A stretch of 64,000 nucleotides of DNA from JBHJGP01 sp050331695 (GTDB taxonomy: Bacteria > Pseudomonadota > Alphaproteobacteria > Geminicoccales > Geminicoccaceae), in contig JBHJGP010000010.1 of NCBI GenBank assembly GCA_050331695.1, forward strand, positions 1 to 64,000, in the 5' to 3' direction. Each line of letters opens with the position of its first letter. The first letter of the stretch is position 1. The notes below the pieces were generated by a model. The model made no database searches. It was not told where the DNA came from and worked only from the letters and a program-made list of their open reading frames with translations. Shown in pieces: positions 27,213 through 36,046 of the stretch. The translations under genes and the position numbers were made by a program.

Positions 27213-27353
27213 GGGTTACACTTACGCCCGGCGGCTTGCGCGTGGCGCCACAAAGGCGTTTCATCATTCGTAAGCCCCGGAGGTTCAGCCGGACCGCCGG
27301 GGTGAGGCCGGGAGCCTCTCCAACCCGGCCCTAACCAAGAAGGGAGCGCAACC

Positions 27354-27557
27354 ATGTCGGTCGCAAGGGTCACCGAGATCATCGCCTCGTCCTCAACCAG
27401 TTTCGAGGATGCCGTCAACGAAGGGATCAAGCGCGCCACCCAAACCCTGGAAGGCGTCCAGGGCGCCTGGGTCCAGGATCAGAAGGTCACGATCGAGAAC
27501 GGCCAGATCACCGAGTATCGGGTCAATCTCAAGGTCACCTTCGTTCTCAAGTCCTGA
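27354..27557 (+). CDS. Dodecin flavoprotein
   Basis: 67-aa dodecin, a small dodecameric protein that stores or buffers flavins (FMN/riboflavin) in the cytoplasm. The motifs SSTSFEDAVNEGIKRA and the flavin-stacking Trp in QGAWVQDQKV are present. Own transcription unit: an AAGGGAG ribosome-binding site precedes ATG 27354 and a strong hairpin follows. Confidence 0.93.
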   Translation: MSVARVTEIIASSSTSFEDAVNEGIKRATQTLEGVQGAWVQDQKVTIENGQITEYRVNLKVTFVLKS

Positions 27558-27571
27558 ACCTTCGTCACGTC

Positions 27572-27596
27572 GGCCCGGCGCGGCCCGCGCCGGGCC
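27572..27596. terminator. Bidirectional hairpin between dodecin and metY
   Basis: Perfect 10-bp GC arms GGCCCGGCGC (27572-27581) and GCGCCGGGCC (27587-27596) with a 5-nt loop, between two convergent stop codons. It lacks a T-run, as many high-G+C terminators do. Confidence 0.65.
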
Positions 27597-27602
27597 TTCG
27601 GC

Positions 27603-28889
27603 TCAGCGGGTCGCCTTGGTCAAGGCCTTGTCGAGATCGGCGATGACGTCTTCCACGGTTTCGATGCCGATCGACAGCCGAACTACATCGGGTCCAGCGC
27701 CGGCGGCGACCTGCTGCTCCTCGCTCAACTGGCGATGGGTGGTCGAGGCCGGATGAATGATCAAGGACCGGGTGTCGCCGATATTGGCCACGTGGGATAG
27801 GAGCTCGCAGCTATCGACCACGCGGACGCCGGTCTCGTAGCCGCCCTTGACCCCAAAGGTGAAGACCGAGCCGACCCCCTTCGGACAGTATTTTTCGAGC
27901 GCCGGGGTCTTGTTCTGGGGCAAGCGCGGGTAGGAAACCCAGGTCACCGCATCATGCTCGTTGAGCCAGGCGGCAACCTTGTCGGCATTGGCCACATGGC
28001 GTTCCATACGTAGCGCCAGGGTTTCAATCCCTTGCATCACGAGGAAAGCGTTGAACGGCGACAAGCAGGGGCCCATGTCGCGCAAGCCAATGGCCTTGTT
28101 GCGCACCGTAAGCGCGAAATTGCCGAAGGTCTCGTAGAAGCGAAGCCCGTGATAGGCCTCGCAGGGCTCGACCATCTGAGGAAACTTGTCGTTCTGCGCC
28201 CAGTCGAAATTGCCGCCTTCGACGATCACCCCGCCGATCGAATTGCCCTGGCCGCCCAGATACTTCGTCAGTGAATGGACCACGATATCGGCGCCCCATT
28301 TGAAGGGCTGGCAAAGGGCGGGGGTGGGCAAGGTGTTGTCGACCACCAGCGGCACGCCGTTCTGATGGGCGATACCGGCGATCGTCTCCATGTCGGCGAC
28401 GATGCCGTCTGGATTGGACGCGCTCTCGATGAACACCGCGCGTGTGTCGCCATCGATCGCTTCGGCGAAGTTCTGTGGCTCCCGGGGATCGACATACTTC
28501 ACCCGCCAGTCGAACTGGGGGAATGTCTGCTTCATTTGCGAAATCGAGCCGCCATAGAGCTTGGTCGACGCGACCACGTTCCGGCCCGGCTCCATCAGGT
28601 TGAGAAACGTCAGGAACTGGGCCGAATGGCCTGATGCCGTGGCGCACGCGGCGGTGCCACCCTCCAGCGCCGCGATCCGCTCCTCGAGGGCCGAGACGGT
28701 CGGATTGGTCAGCCGTGAATAGATGTTGCCGAACTGCTGCAGATTGAACAACGACGCCGCGTGCTCGACATCGTCGAACACGAACGAGGTGGTCTGATAG
28801 ATCGGCACGGCTCGGGCGCCGGTCGCAGAATCCGGCGTACCGCCGGCATGCACGGCGAGGGTCTCGAAGCCGTAGGTGGTTTCGCTCAT
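27603..28889 (-). CDS. metY: O-acetylhomoserine aminocarboxypropyltransferase (MetY-type)
   Basis: PLP enzyme of the Cys/Met metabolism family that makes homocysteine from O-acetylhomoserine and sulfide. 428 aa; PLP lysine in HSLTKYLGGQ at K209, substrate-binding FETLAVHAGG at the N terminus. A strong Shine-Dalgarno (GGAGGAAAAG) precedes ATG 28889. It follows the CoA-binding gene by 22 bp, so the two are probably cotranscribed; this pairing is common in alphaproteobacteria. No SAM riboswitch fits in the short gap. Confidence 0.93.
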   Translation of the reverse strand: MSETTYGFETLAVHAGGTPDSATGARAVPIYQTTSFVFDDVEHAASLFNLQQFGNIYSRLTNPTVSALEERIAALEGGTAACATASGHSAQFLTFLNLMEPGRNVVASTKLYGGSISQMKQTFPQFDWRVKYVDPREPQNFAEAIDGDTRAVFIESASNPDGIVADMETIAGIAHQNGVPLVVDNTLPTPALCQPFKWGADIVVHSLTKYLGGQGNSIGGVIVEGGNFDWAQNDKFPQMVEPCEAYHGLRFYETFGNFALTVRNKAIGLRDMGPCLSPFNAFLVMQGIETLALRMERHVANADKVAAWLNEHDAVTWVSYPRLPQNKTPALEKYCPKGVGSVFTFGVKGGYETGVRVVDSCELLSHVANIGDTRSLIIHPASTTHRQLSEEQQVAAGAGPDVVRLSIGIETVEDVIADLDKALTKATR

Positions 28890-28911
28890 CTTTTCCTCCG
28901 TAACGCTGCTA

Positions 28912-29463
28912 CTATCGGCTCCAGGGACCCTTTGGTCCTGGCTTCAATTGCCGGGCTGTGCCCTTCTTGGCCGACAAGACACCACGATTGACTCCAAGCC
29001 AGCCGATCTCACCGAGCAACCGACCGTATTCGATCTTCGGACAGCGGTCCATGACCACCGTGTGGCCGGCCCGCTCTGCCCGGGCTGCCGCCTCGTCATG
29101 GCGTACGCCCAGCTGCATCCAGATCACATCGACGCCCCGGGCCATCGCCTCGTCGACCACGGCGGGCGCGTCTTCCGAGCGGCGGAAGACTGACACCATG
29201 TCGATGGGGCCCGGCACGTCATTGAGGTTGGCATAGACGGTCTCGCCCAGGATCTTTTCGCCGGCATAGCGCGGATTGACCGGGATTACCCGGTAGCCCT
29301 TGTTCTGCAGATAGAGCATGGCGAAGTAGCTGGGCCGCATATCGCCGGCGCTGGCGCCGACCATGGCGATCGTCTTGACCCGCTCCAGGATCGTTCGGAT
29401 CCAGCCGTCCTCATAAACCAATGGCGGCCGCCCGTCGGCACCGTTCGGTGCGGGATCGCTCAT
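28912..29463 (-). CDS. CoA-binding-domain protein (YccU family)
   Basis: 183 aa with a Rossmann-type CoA-binding domain: TIAMVGASAGDMRPSYFAM near 34-52, then DMVSVFRRSEDAPAVVDEA and IWMQLGVRHDEAA. Function unproven; the family resembles the CoA-binding part of succinyl-CoA ligases. ATG 29463 overlaps the stop of the upstream hydratase (ATGA), so it is preferred over the start three codons earlier. Ends in TAG. Middle gene of a likely hydratase-CoA-binding-metY operon. Confidence 0.88.
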   Translation of the reverse strand: MSDPAPNGADGRPPLVYEDGWIRTILERVKTIAMVGASAGDMRPSYFAMLYLQNKGYRVIPVNPRYAGEKILGETVYANLNDVPGPIDMVSVFRRSEDAPAVVDEAMARGVDVIWMQLGVRHDEAAARAERAGHTVVMDRCPKIEYGRLLGEIGWLGVNRGVLSAKKGTARQLKPGPKGPWSR

Positions 29464-30245
29464 TTGTTCCACTGGGGCTGGCGCTTGTTCACGAACGCGT
29501 CCAGGCCCTCTTCGAAGGCGGGGCCCAGCGCGTTGTCGATGATCACGCCGGTGGTGAACTGATAGGCCTCATCAAGCCCCATCTCGAGTTGGCTGTAGAA
29601 CGCCCGTTTGCCCATGGCCAACACGTCCGCCGGTTTGTCGATCAAGCGGGCGACCAAGGCGTCGATCGCTTCGTCAAGTTGGTTCTCGGGCACATGTTGA
29701 TTGATCAAGCCCAGACGCCAAGCTTCCGCGGCGTCGATGAAATCGCCGGTCAGCAGCATCTCCATGGCCGCCTTGCGCGGCACGTTGCGGGACAGCGCCA
29801 CCATCGGTGTCGAGCAGAACAGGCCGTACTTCACCCCTGAGGTCGCAAAGCGCGACCGCTCGGTGGCGATGGCGAGGTCGCAGGCAGCCACCAGTTGACA
29901 GCCGGCGGCGGTGGCGATGCCGTCGACCTTGGCGATCACGGGCTGCGGCTGGCGGCTGATCTGGACCATCATTGTCGAGCAGAGCGAAAACAGCTCCTTG
30001 AGCGCTTCCTCCCGCCGATCGGCGCCGATCTCCTTCAGGTCGTGGCCGGCACAGAACGCCTTGCCCTCGCCACTGACGACGATCACCCGGATCTCGGGAT
30101 CGGCCTCCGCTCCCTGAAGCGCGTCCAGAAGGGCTTGCAGCAGGCCGTGTGACAGGCTGTTGTAGGCCCCGGGCCGGTTGAGATGCAGTGACAGAACTGC
30201 GTCTCGCCGCTCCTGCACCAAGATCGGGCTCGTGTCCACGTCCAT
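29460..30245 (-). CDS. Enoyl-CoA hydratase/isomerase family protein
   Basis: Crotonase-fold protein, 261 aa from ATG 30245, which has a strong GGAGGAGG ribosome-binding site; the 25 residues encoded upstream are not conserved. CoA-binding and oxyanion segments appear in SGEGKAFCAGHDLKEIG (about 58-74) and the second half contains KYGLFCSTPMVALSRNVPR. It looks closest to the ECHDC3-like branch, whose reaction is not established. First gene of the operon with the CoA-binding protein and metY. Confidence 0.88.
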   Translation of the reverse strand: MDVDTSPILVQERRDAVLSLHLNRPGAYNSLSHGLLQALLDALQGAEADPEIRVIVVSGEGKAFCAGHDLKEIGADRREEALKELFSLCSTMMVQISRQPQPVIAKVDGIATAAGCQLVAACDLAIATERSRFATSGVKYGLFCSTPMVALSRNVPRKAAMEMLLTGDFIDAAEAWRLGLINQHVPENQLDEAIDALVARLIDKPADVLAMGKRAFYSQLEMGLDEAYQFTTGVIIDNALGPAFEEGLDAFVNKRQPQWNK

Positions 30246-30343
30246 GGGCGCTGTCCTCCTCCGGAAGAGGGCGCTTTTTCCCATAGCCGTGGCCGGTCGT
30301 CCAGCGGGGCACCGAACCAACAGCTTTGTGGGATCGAATAAAC

Positions 30344-30769
30344 ATGCTGCGGGGCGAGCAACTGGACGCTGCGGGGTTCGAGGAATTGGCCAAGGCCGGC
30401 GTGCCTTATGTCGGTCTTTTGGCCTGCCGGGTGGAGCGTTTCGAGCCGGGGGACGTCCAGGTCCGTCTGCCCTATCAGGATCTGCTGGTCCGACCCGGCG
30501 GCACGATCTGCGGGCCGGCGATCATGGCGCTCGCCGACATCGCGCTCTACGGCCTGGTCCTCTCCAAGATCGGCAAGGTCGATCTGGCAGTGACGACTGA
30601 CCTCAGCGTTCACTTTTTGAAACGGCCGGTTCCGGGCGATCTGATCGCCCGAACCCATCTGCTCAAACTCGGCCGGAGGCTTGCCATAGGCGAGGTCGAG
30701 ATCGCGCCGGAGGGCGAAAACGAGCCCGTCGCCCACGTGGTTGGCACCTACAGTATTCCGAGCCCGTGA
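30344..30769 (+). CDS. PaaI-type hotdog thioesterase
   Basis: 141-aa hotdog-fold acyl-CoA thioesterase of the PaaI family. Typical pieces are VRLPYQDLLVRPGGTICGPA (about 43-62), the central-helix Asp in ALADIALYG, and VTTDLSVHFLKRPVPGDL. ATG 30344 is chosen; an in-frame TTG at 30326 would add six residues. Divergent from the enoyl-CoA hydratase, which suggests a shared acyl-CoA role. Confidence 0.87.
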   Translation: MLRGEQLDAAGFEELAKAGVPYVGLLACRVERFEPGDVQVRLPYQDLLVRPGGTICGPAIMALADIALYGLVLSKIGKVDLAVTTDLSVHFLKRPVPGDLIARTHLLKLGRRLAIGEVEIAPEGENEPVAHVVGTYSIPSP

Positions 30770-30804
30770 GATCCGGCCGGACCTGTTGAACGCTGCCTGA
30801 TGGG

Positions 30805-32184
30805 TCAGGCCGCGCTTTTCGCCGTCTTGGCCGCCTTCTTGCGGGCTTGAAGCTGACCGAGGGCTTTTTCGACCGCGCGCAGGCGATCGGCGGTGCTTTG
30901 GGGCTCAGGGCCAGAGATCTCGCCGCCGAGCCGAACCAGCATCCGCTCGATCACCTGGAGTTGGCTATCCGCGTCACTGGTCCGACGGCGCGCCGGGTGG
31001 GCCGAGGCCTCTGGTTGTTTCGACGAAGTGGCCTCGGCGGCGACAGGGTCGACCGAGCCGGCGCGCCCGGAGCCGAGCGCTTCTTTCTGGGCGCGGGAGA
31101 AACTTTCCATGGTGGATGCCAGCGCGGTCATCGCCTTTTCGACGCCGGCGAGGCGTTGGCCGATCATCTCGACGAGCGGGTCGTGGTTTGGTTGCTCGCG
31201 GCTGGCCAGGGCTTTGATGGTTTCGCTTTGGTCGCGGGACCTTTGATCGAGGCGGCCGATCTGATCGCCCATCCGATCAAGCTGGACCATCTGGTCGCTG
31301 ATTTGCTCGAGCCGATCCAATTTGCCGGCCAGCTTGACCAGCTGTTGGCTTTGGTCCCGTACCGTGTCCTGGTTCTCGACCGTGATCCGGAGCTCGGCCA
31401 GGGCTTGGGTCAGCGACCGGTGGCGTCCGTCCATGTCGCTGGCGAAGGTTTCCAGCTCGCCGCGAATGACGCTCAGATCCTCGTGCATGCTGTTGTCTCC
31501 GATCAGCGCCCGGCAGGCGCGGGCCAGGGCACCGAATTCGCTGCGCCGGCAGGCAAGGGTTTCCAAAAACGTGCCGCGCTCGTCATTGGCGGCGCCGAGG
31601 CCCGTGACGAAACCGCGAAGCGGCGCCAGCACGCAGCTGCCGATGAAGAGGGATTGGACGATCGCCAGGGCGGCAACGACCGTGCCGGTGACCATGGCGA
31701 TATGCAGAAACAGGCTCAACTCGCTGCCCCGCCGGTCGATCAGCGCGGCCTTGGCCGCGAGCGTCTGGCGGTCGAGCTCGCGGCTGATCAGATCCCACTC
31801 CTGAAGCAGGGCCTGGCGGTCCGCCCGGCTGGACAGGGGTGCGCCTTCGAGTTCACGCAGCCAAGCATCAATGCGCTCGCTCAGAATCGGCTCGCCGCCT
31901 ACTTCCCGCCATTCGTTCAATGCGGTGCCAAGCCGCTCGATGGCGCCTTTTCTGGCGTCCTGAGCGCGCTTGCCGCCTTGAGCTTCCATGGCCATCAAAC
32001 CGCCGTCGCCCAGCGCCACCGACAAGGTTTGGCTGGCTGCGGCGAGCGGGTTCCGCTCGTCCTGGCGCAGCGACTGAAGCCGGTGATCGGCGCCGGCGAG
32101 GCTGGCGAGAAGGCCGACGAGCGCCACCACGGTGACGATGCCGAGGGCGGTGCTGATTTTGCTGAGGCGGGTCGAGATCGCCAT
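30805..32184 (-). CDS. Two-TM, HAMP-like coiled-coil protein of unknown function
   Basis: 459 aa. One hydrophobic helix at about 12-32, a predicted periplasmic region (about 33-155), a second helix at about 158-182, a short HAMP-like cytoplasmic segment, then a long heptad-rich coiled coil (about 240-370, with repeated KLDRLEQISDQM-like pieces) and a basic Ala/Lys-rich tail. This is the shape of a chemoreceptor or sensor kinase, but neither the MCP signalling hairpin nor a kinase, cyclase or phosphatase domain is present. A CtrA-like TTAA-N7-TTAC box lies 53 bp upstream of its start. Not recognised; it could be a scaffold or a sensor with a partner output protein. Confidence 0.75.
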   Translation of the reverse strand: MAISTRLSKISTALGIVTVVALVGLLASLAGADHRLQSLRQDERNPLAAASQTLSVALGDGGLMAMEAQGGKRAQDARKGAIERLGTALNEWREVGGEPILSERIDAWLRELEGAPLSSRADRQALLQEWDLISRELDRQTLAAKAALIDRRGSELSLFLHIAMVTGTVVAALAIVQSLFIGSCVLAPLRGFVTGLGAANDERGTFLETLACRRSEFGALARACRALIGDNSMHEDLSVIRGELETFASDMDGRHRSLTQALAELRITVENQDTVRDQSQQLVKLAGKLDRLEQISDQMVQLDRMGDQIGRLDQRSRDQSETIKALASREQPNHDPLVEMIGQRLAGVEKAMTALASTMESFSRAQKEALGSGRAGSVDPVAAEATSSKQPEASAHPARRRTSDADSQLQVIERMLVRLGGEISGPEPQSTADRLRAVEKALGQLQARKKAAKTAKSAA

Positions 32185-32236
32185 GGCCTACGCGGTCCTT
32201 TGGAGGCGGGTGCGCGTTCAATCTGGCCAGGCTTGG

Positions 32237-32251
32237 TTAATTTCGGGTTAC
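32237..32251. promoter_or_regulatory. Near-perfect CtrA-type box (TTAA-N7-TTAC)
   Basis: TTAA (32237-32240), seven bases, TTAC (32248-32251), in the 90-bp gap between the comEC stop and the divergent-orientation start of the coiled-coil membrane protein. It differs from the CtrA consensus TTAA-N7-TTAA at one position. Confidence 0.4.
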
Positions 32252-32274
32252 CATCTTCTGCGCCCGTTGACGGA

Positions 32275-34425
32275 TCAGCGTCTCGTCCAAAGGCGGTGCC
32301 CGCCGCCTGGATCCAACGGTTCGATGGTCCAGGGCTCATCCGGCCGGACGGCGATACCTCCGGCATCCATGATCTCGCGCCTCGTGACGGTCGTCGCGCC
32401 GTAAGGACAGCGTGCTTCGGAGGTGAGGTTGACCACGAGCTCGACCCTTTCGCAGTCGAGCAGGAGGGCCTCGGGCGTCCGCGCCAGCGCCAAAGACCGC
32501 ATCTCCTGGTGGAGCGCGCAGCCCAGATAATCGCAGCGCAAGGGGCCCGGATCGCCGACTTCCGGCCAGGTAGCCACCTCATCGACGCCAAAATAGCGCT
32601 GCCAATTGCGGACCACGTAGCCGTCGTTCGACCAGTCGGAGACCATCACGCCCTGGCCCTCCGTGTTGACCACGGCCAGGTTGCTTTCGCCATGGATCAA
32701 GATCGGCGCTCTCTCTGACAAAACCCACCAGAGGATCGCGGGCAGCAGGAGGGGAGCGGCGAGCATCGGCAGCCGGCCGCGGAAAAAGGCCATCCAAAGG
32801 CAGGTCAGCGTGAACAGAACCAAGGCACTCAACGGCATCGGTTTCACCAGCAGATAGGCGCCGGGCAGGGCCGAGGTTACCGCCGCGATGTCGAGCAACC
32901 ACGCGACCCCCTGACCCATGATCCACAAGGGCAACGCTTCGAGGCCGAGCGGCATCAAGAGCAGCGCCGCCAAACCAGCGGGCATGATCCAAAAGGCGGT
33001 GAGCGGTACGGCCAAGAGGTTCGCGAGAACGCCGTAGCTGGCGACCCGCTGGAAATGATAGGCCGCGAAGGGCGTGGTCGCGGCGCTGGCGATAAAGGTG
33101 GTGGCAGCCACACCCAAGACGTAGATCAAAGGCGCGTGCCACCAGGCGGGATCTTCGTCCCGGAGCGCTCGCAGCCGCCAGCGTTCATAGACGGCGACCA
33201 GCGCGGTCACCGCCGCGAACGACATCTGAAACGACGCGCCGGTGAGTGCATAGGGGTTAAGGGTCAGGACCAGAAGCGCGGCAAGGGCGACCAGGCGGAG
33301 GGACAAGGGCTCCCGCTCCAGCATGACGCCGACCAATACGATCGCGGTCATCAGAAATGCCCGCTGGGTCGGCACCGTCGCGCCGGCAAGGGCCATGTAG
33401 CCGGCACCGACGACCAGGGCCGCGGCGGCCGCGACTTTATGGATTGGCAGATTGAGGGCGAGGCTCGGTGACAGGGTCATCAAGCCCCGGATCGCGACGA
33501 AGGTGGTGCCGGCGATCAGACCCAGATGCAGACCCGAGATTGCCAGGAGGTGGGCCAGGCCCGCGCCCTGCATGGCGAGCCACACATCGTCCGGAATGGC
33601 GCCGCGCAAACCGGTCAGCAAAGCCGCCGCGACCCCGCCGGCGGGGCCGTCGACGGTGCCGGTGACGCGTTCGAACAGCCGCTGGCGCAAGCCATCCAGC
33701 GCGGCTCGGCTGGTGGGAGCCGGGTCACGGGCCAGGGTCTCTACGCCGCCCATGGCGTAGCCCACCGCGCCGAAGTTCTGAAAATAGGCCCAGCGGCGGA
33801 AGTCGAAGCCGCCCGGAACGAGCGGCCCGGAGGGGGGCAACAGGCGGGCGCGCAGACGAACCCGGTCGCCCGGTCGTGGTTGGAAAGACGGATCGCGGGC
33901 ACTGACCCGGACCCGATCCGGTATCCCTTCCCGGGGATCTCGATCGAAGGCAAGCTCGTCCAGCACCACCCGGTGACCGTTGGTGCGGGGCTCGACGCTC
34001 ATCACCCGCCCCTCCAGCCAAAAAGTGCCGGCGCGTTCGATCATCGGCGCCTGGACCAGGCGCGCCTGCCACTGGGCCGCGACGAAGCCGGCGGCGATCA
34101 GGCCGACGGCAATGATCAAGATGCGAGCGCTCGTGTCGGATTGGCCCCAGCGCTGCCAGGCGACAACGAGGAGGCCCGCGGCGCCCGCGCCGAGCCAAGG
34201 TGACGGTTCGAACGGGAGACCCAGATAACAGGCGATGCCGGTGGCGTAGGCGACCGGCGTCCACAATATCCATCGGACCCGCTGAGCCGCGATCGCCATG
34301 GCCAGGCGCTGCCAGAGAAAACGAGCGTCGCCATGGGCTTTGGCGAAGCTGGCGAGCGCCGCGCCGAAGCTCTTGGATTTCGCGACTATATCGATCGTGC
34401 TATCGCTCACGGCCCGTCGAATCAC
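32275..34425 (-). CDS. comEC: ComEC/Rec2-family DNA uptake channel protein
   Basis: 716-aa polytopic membrane protein: an N-terminal membrane helix pair (about 50-105), the DUF4131 beta domain (about 110-200), the competence membrane domain with the conserved HLLAISGLHLGLIAG near 288-302, and a C-terminal soluble domain shorter and less like a full metallo-beta-lactamase. It is expected to pass single-stranded DNA into the cytoplasm. GTG 34425 is the first start; GTG 34410 or ATG 34299 are alternatives. Only 14 bp separate 34425 from the divergent gltX start. Confidence 0.87.
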   Translation of the reverse strand: MIRRAVSDSTIDIVAKSKSFGAALASFAKAHGDARFLWQRLAMAIAAQRVRWILWTPVAYATGIACYLGLPFEPSPWLGAGAAGLLVVAWQRWGQSDTSARILIIAVGLIAAGFVAAQWQARLVQAPMIERAGTFWLEGRVMSVEPRTNGHRVVLDELAFDRDPREGIPDRVRVSARDPSFQPRPGDRVRLRARLLPPSGPLVPGGFDFRRWAYFQNFGAVGYAMGGVETLARDPAPTSRAALDGLRQRLFERVTGTVDGPAGGVAAALLTGLRGAIPDDVWLAMQGAGLAHLLAISGLHLGLIAGTTFVAIRGLMTLSPSLALNLPIHKVAAAAALVVGAGYMALAGATVPTQRAFLMTAIVLVGVMLEREPLSLRLVALAALLVLTLNPYALTGASFQMSFAAVTALVAVYERWRLRALRDEDPAWWHAPLIYVLGVAATTFIASAATTPFAAYHFQRVASYGVLANLLAVPLTAFWIMPAGLAALLLMPLGLEALPLWIMGQGVAWLLDIAAVTSALPGAYLLVKPMPLSALVLFTLTCLWMAFFRGRLPMLAAPLLLPAILWWVLSERAPILIHGESNLAVVNTEGQGVMVSDWSNDGYVVRNWQRYFGVDEVATWPEVGDPGPLRCDYLGCALHQEMRSLALARTPEALLLDCERVELVVNLTSEARCPYGATTVTRREIMDAGGIAVRPDEPWTIEPLDPGGGHRLWTRR

Positions 34426-34439
34426 AGGTTATCTCAACT

Positions 34440-35858
34440 ATGACGGTAGTTACACGGTTTGCTCCTTCGCCTACAGGTTTTCTTCATATCGGCGGCGCCC
34501 GCACCGCTCTTTTCAACTGGCTTTTCGCCCGCCACCACGGCGGACGGTTCTTACTGCGGATCGAGGACACCGACCGGAAACGATCGACGCAAGCGGCGAT
34601 CGACGCGATCTTCGACGGCCTGACCTGGCTCGGTCTCGAAGCCGACGGCGCACCGACCTTTCAGTTCGAGCGCCGTGATCGCCATGGGGAGGTGGCCCGC
34701 TTACTTCTGGAGCAGGGCCATGCCTATCTTTGCTATGCCACGCCAGACGAGCTTACCGCCATGCGCGAGCAGGCGAAGGCCGAAAACCGCTTCTTTCGCT
34801 ATGACGGCCGGTGGCGCGACCGCGATCCCGCAGAGGCTCCCGCGGGCGTCGATCCGGTAATCCGCCTGAAAGCGCCGCTCAAGGGTGAAACCGTGATTGA
34901 GGACGCGGTGCAGGGGCGTGTGGTCGTCGCCAATGCCGAGCTCGACGATATGGTGCTGCTGAGAGCCGACGGCACGCCCACCTACATGCTGTCCGTAGTG
35001 GTCGACGATCACGATAGCGGTGTTACCCATGTGATCCGGGGCGACGACCATCTGAACAACGCCTTTCGGCAGCTCCAGCTCTACCGGGCCTTAGGCTGGG
35101 CTGAACCGGTGCACGCCCATGTGCCGCTGATCCATGGTCCCGACGGCGCCAAACTGTCGAAACGCCATGGGGCTCTCGGGGTCGATGCCTATCGCGAGAT
35201 GGGGTTTTTGCCCGAAGCCCTGTGCAACTATCTCCTGCGGCTCGGCTGGGCCCATGGCGACGATGAGATCATCAGCCGCGATCGGGCAATTCAGTGGTTT
35301 GGGCTGGACGGTGTCGGCCGCTCACCCGCGCGCCTCGATCTCGACAAGCTCGCCGCGGTCAACGCGCATTACCTTCGGGCGAGCTCGAACGAACGTCTGG
35401 TCGATCTGATCAAGCCCCATCTGCGGGCCAAAGGACACAGGATCGATGGCGTGGTCGAGGCCCGCCTCCTCGCCGGGATGGACGACCTCAAACCAAGGGC
35501 CAAGGATTTGCTGGCGCTGGCCGATGCGGCCGAGATCTATGCCGCCGCGAGACCTCTCGGGTTGGTGCCGAAAGCGGCGAAACTCTTGGATGAGGAAGGT
35601 AAGGCGCGGCTGGCGGCTTTTCTCGAAGATCTCGAAGATCAGCCCTTTCAGGCGGCGGCGCTCGAAGGCGAGACGCGAGCCTTGGCGGAGCGATTGGGCG
35701 TCGGCCTCGGCAAGATCGCCCAACCCTTAAGAGCAGCGCTCACCGGCCGGGTCGCGTCACCGGGCCTGTTCGAGGTGATGGAGGTTTTGGGCCTGGAAGA
35801 GGTTCGAGGGCGGCTTCAAGACGCGCTCGAGGGGCGAAACCCGATCCTCGATCCCTGA
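34440..35858 (+). CDS. gltX: Glutamyl-tRNA synthetase
   Basis: Class I aminoacyl-tRNA synthetase charging tRNA-Glu, cytoplasmic. ATG 34440 gives 472 aa, usual size; the reading frame upstream runs antisense through comEC. The HIGH motif is HIGG at 16-19 and the KMSKS loop is KLSKR near 236-240, followed by the all-helical anticodon domain. Alphaproteobacteria often carry two gltX copies, one of which also charges tRNA-Gln; which copy this is cannot be told here. Confidence 0.95.
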   Translation: MTVVTRFAPSPTGFLHIGGARTALFNWLFARHHGGRFLLRIEDTDRKRSTQAAIDAIFDGLTWLGLEADGAPTFQFERRDRHGEVARLLLEQGHAYLCYATPDELTAMREQAKAENRFFRYDGRWRDRDPAEAPAGVDPVIRLKAPLKGETVIEDAVQGRVVVANAELDDMVLLRADGTPTYMLSVVVDDHDSGVTHVIRGDDHLNNAFRQLQLYRALGWAEPVHAHVPLIHGPDGAKLSKRHGALGVDAYREMGFLPEALCNYLLRLGWAHGDDEIISRDRAIQWFGLDGVGRSPARLDLDKLAAVNAHYLRASSNERLVDLIKPHLRAKGHRIDGVVEARLLAGMDDLKPRAKDLLALADAAEIYAAARPLGLVPKAAKLLDEEGKARLAAFLEDLEDQPFQAAALEGETRALAERLGVGLGKIAQPLRAALTGRVASPGLFEVMEVLGLEEVRGRLQDALEGRNPILDP

Positions 35859-35909
35859 GCCGGATGGCGCCGGGAACCGTCACGCTGGCGTCAGCAGCCG
35901 GCGAGCGAA

Positions 35910-35938
35910 TTGATTCTTGCTGAGCGGGCTTCTATTTT
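35910..35938 (+). promoter_or_regulatory. Putative sigma-70 promoter of gltA
   Basis: TTGATT (35910-35915), 17 bp, TATTTT (35933-35938), in the 188-bp gltX-gltA gap; four of six bases match in each hexamer. Confidence 0.45.
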
Positions 35939-36046
35939 GCATCGCAGCATCAAAGGCGGCGATCGGCGTTATCCTATCTCCAGCGCCAAAAACGGCCGTT
36001 CTAACGATCTTTCAGAAACAAACCGTCCTCGACCGGGAGTTGGCCC

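Noticed and set aside
28890..28911. SAM riboswitch before metY
   Set aside because: Only 22 bp separate it from the upstream gene, too short for any known SAM riboswitch.
30847..32718. Very long plus-strand open frame (623 codons) opposite the coiled-coil membrane protein
   Set aside because: It is antisense to a protein with clear TM and coiled-coil design, has no recognisable domain, and crosses into comEC; high G+C makes such shadow frames common.
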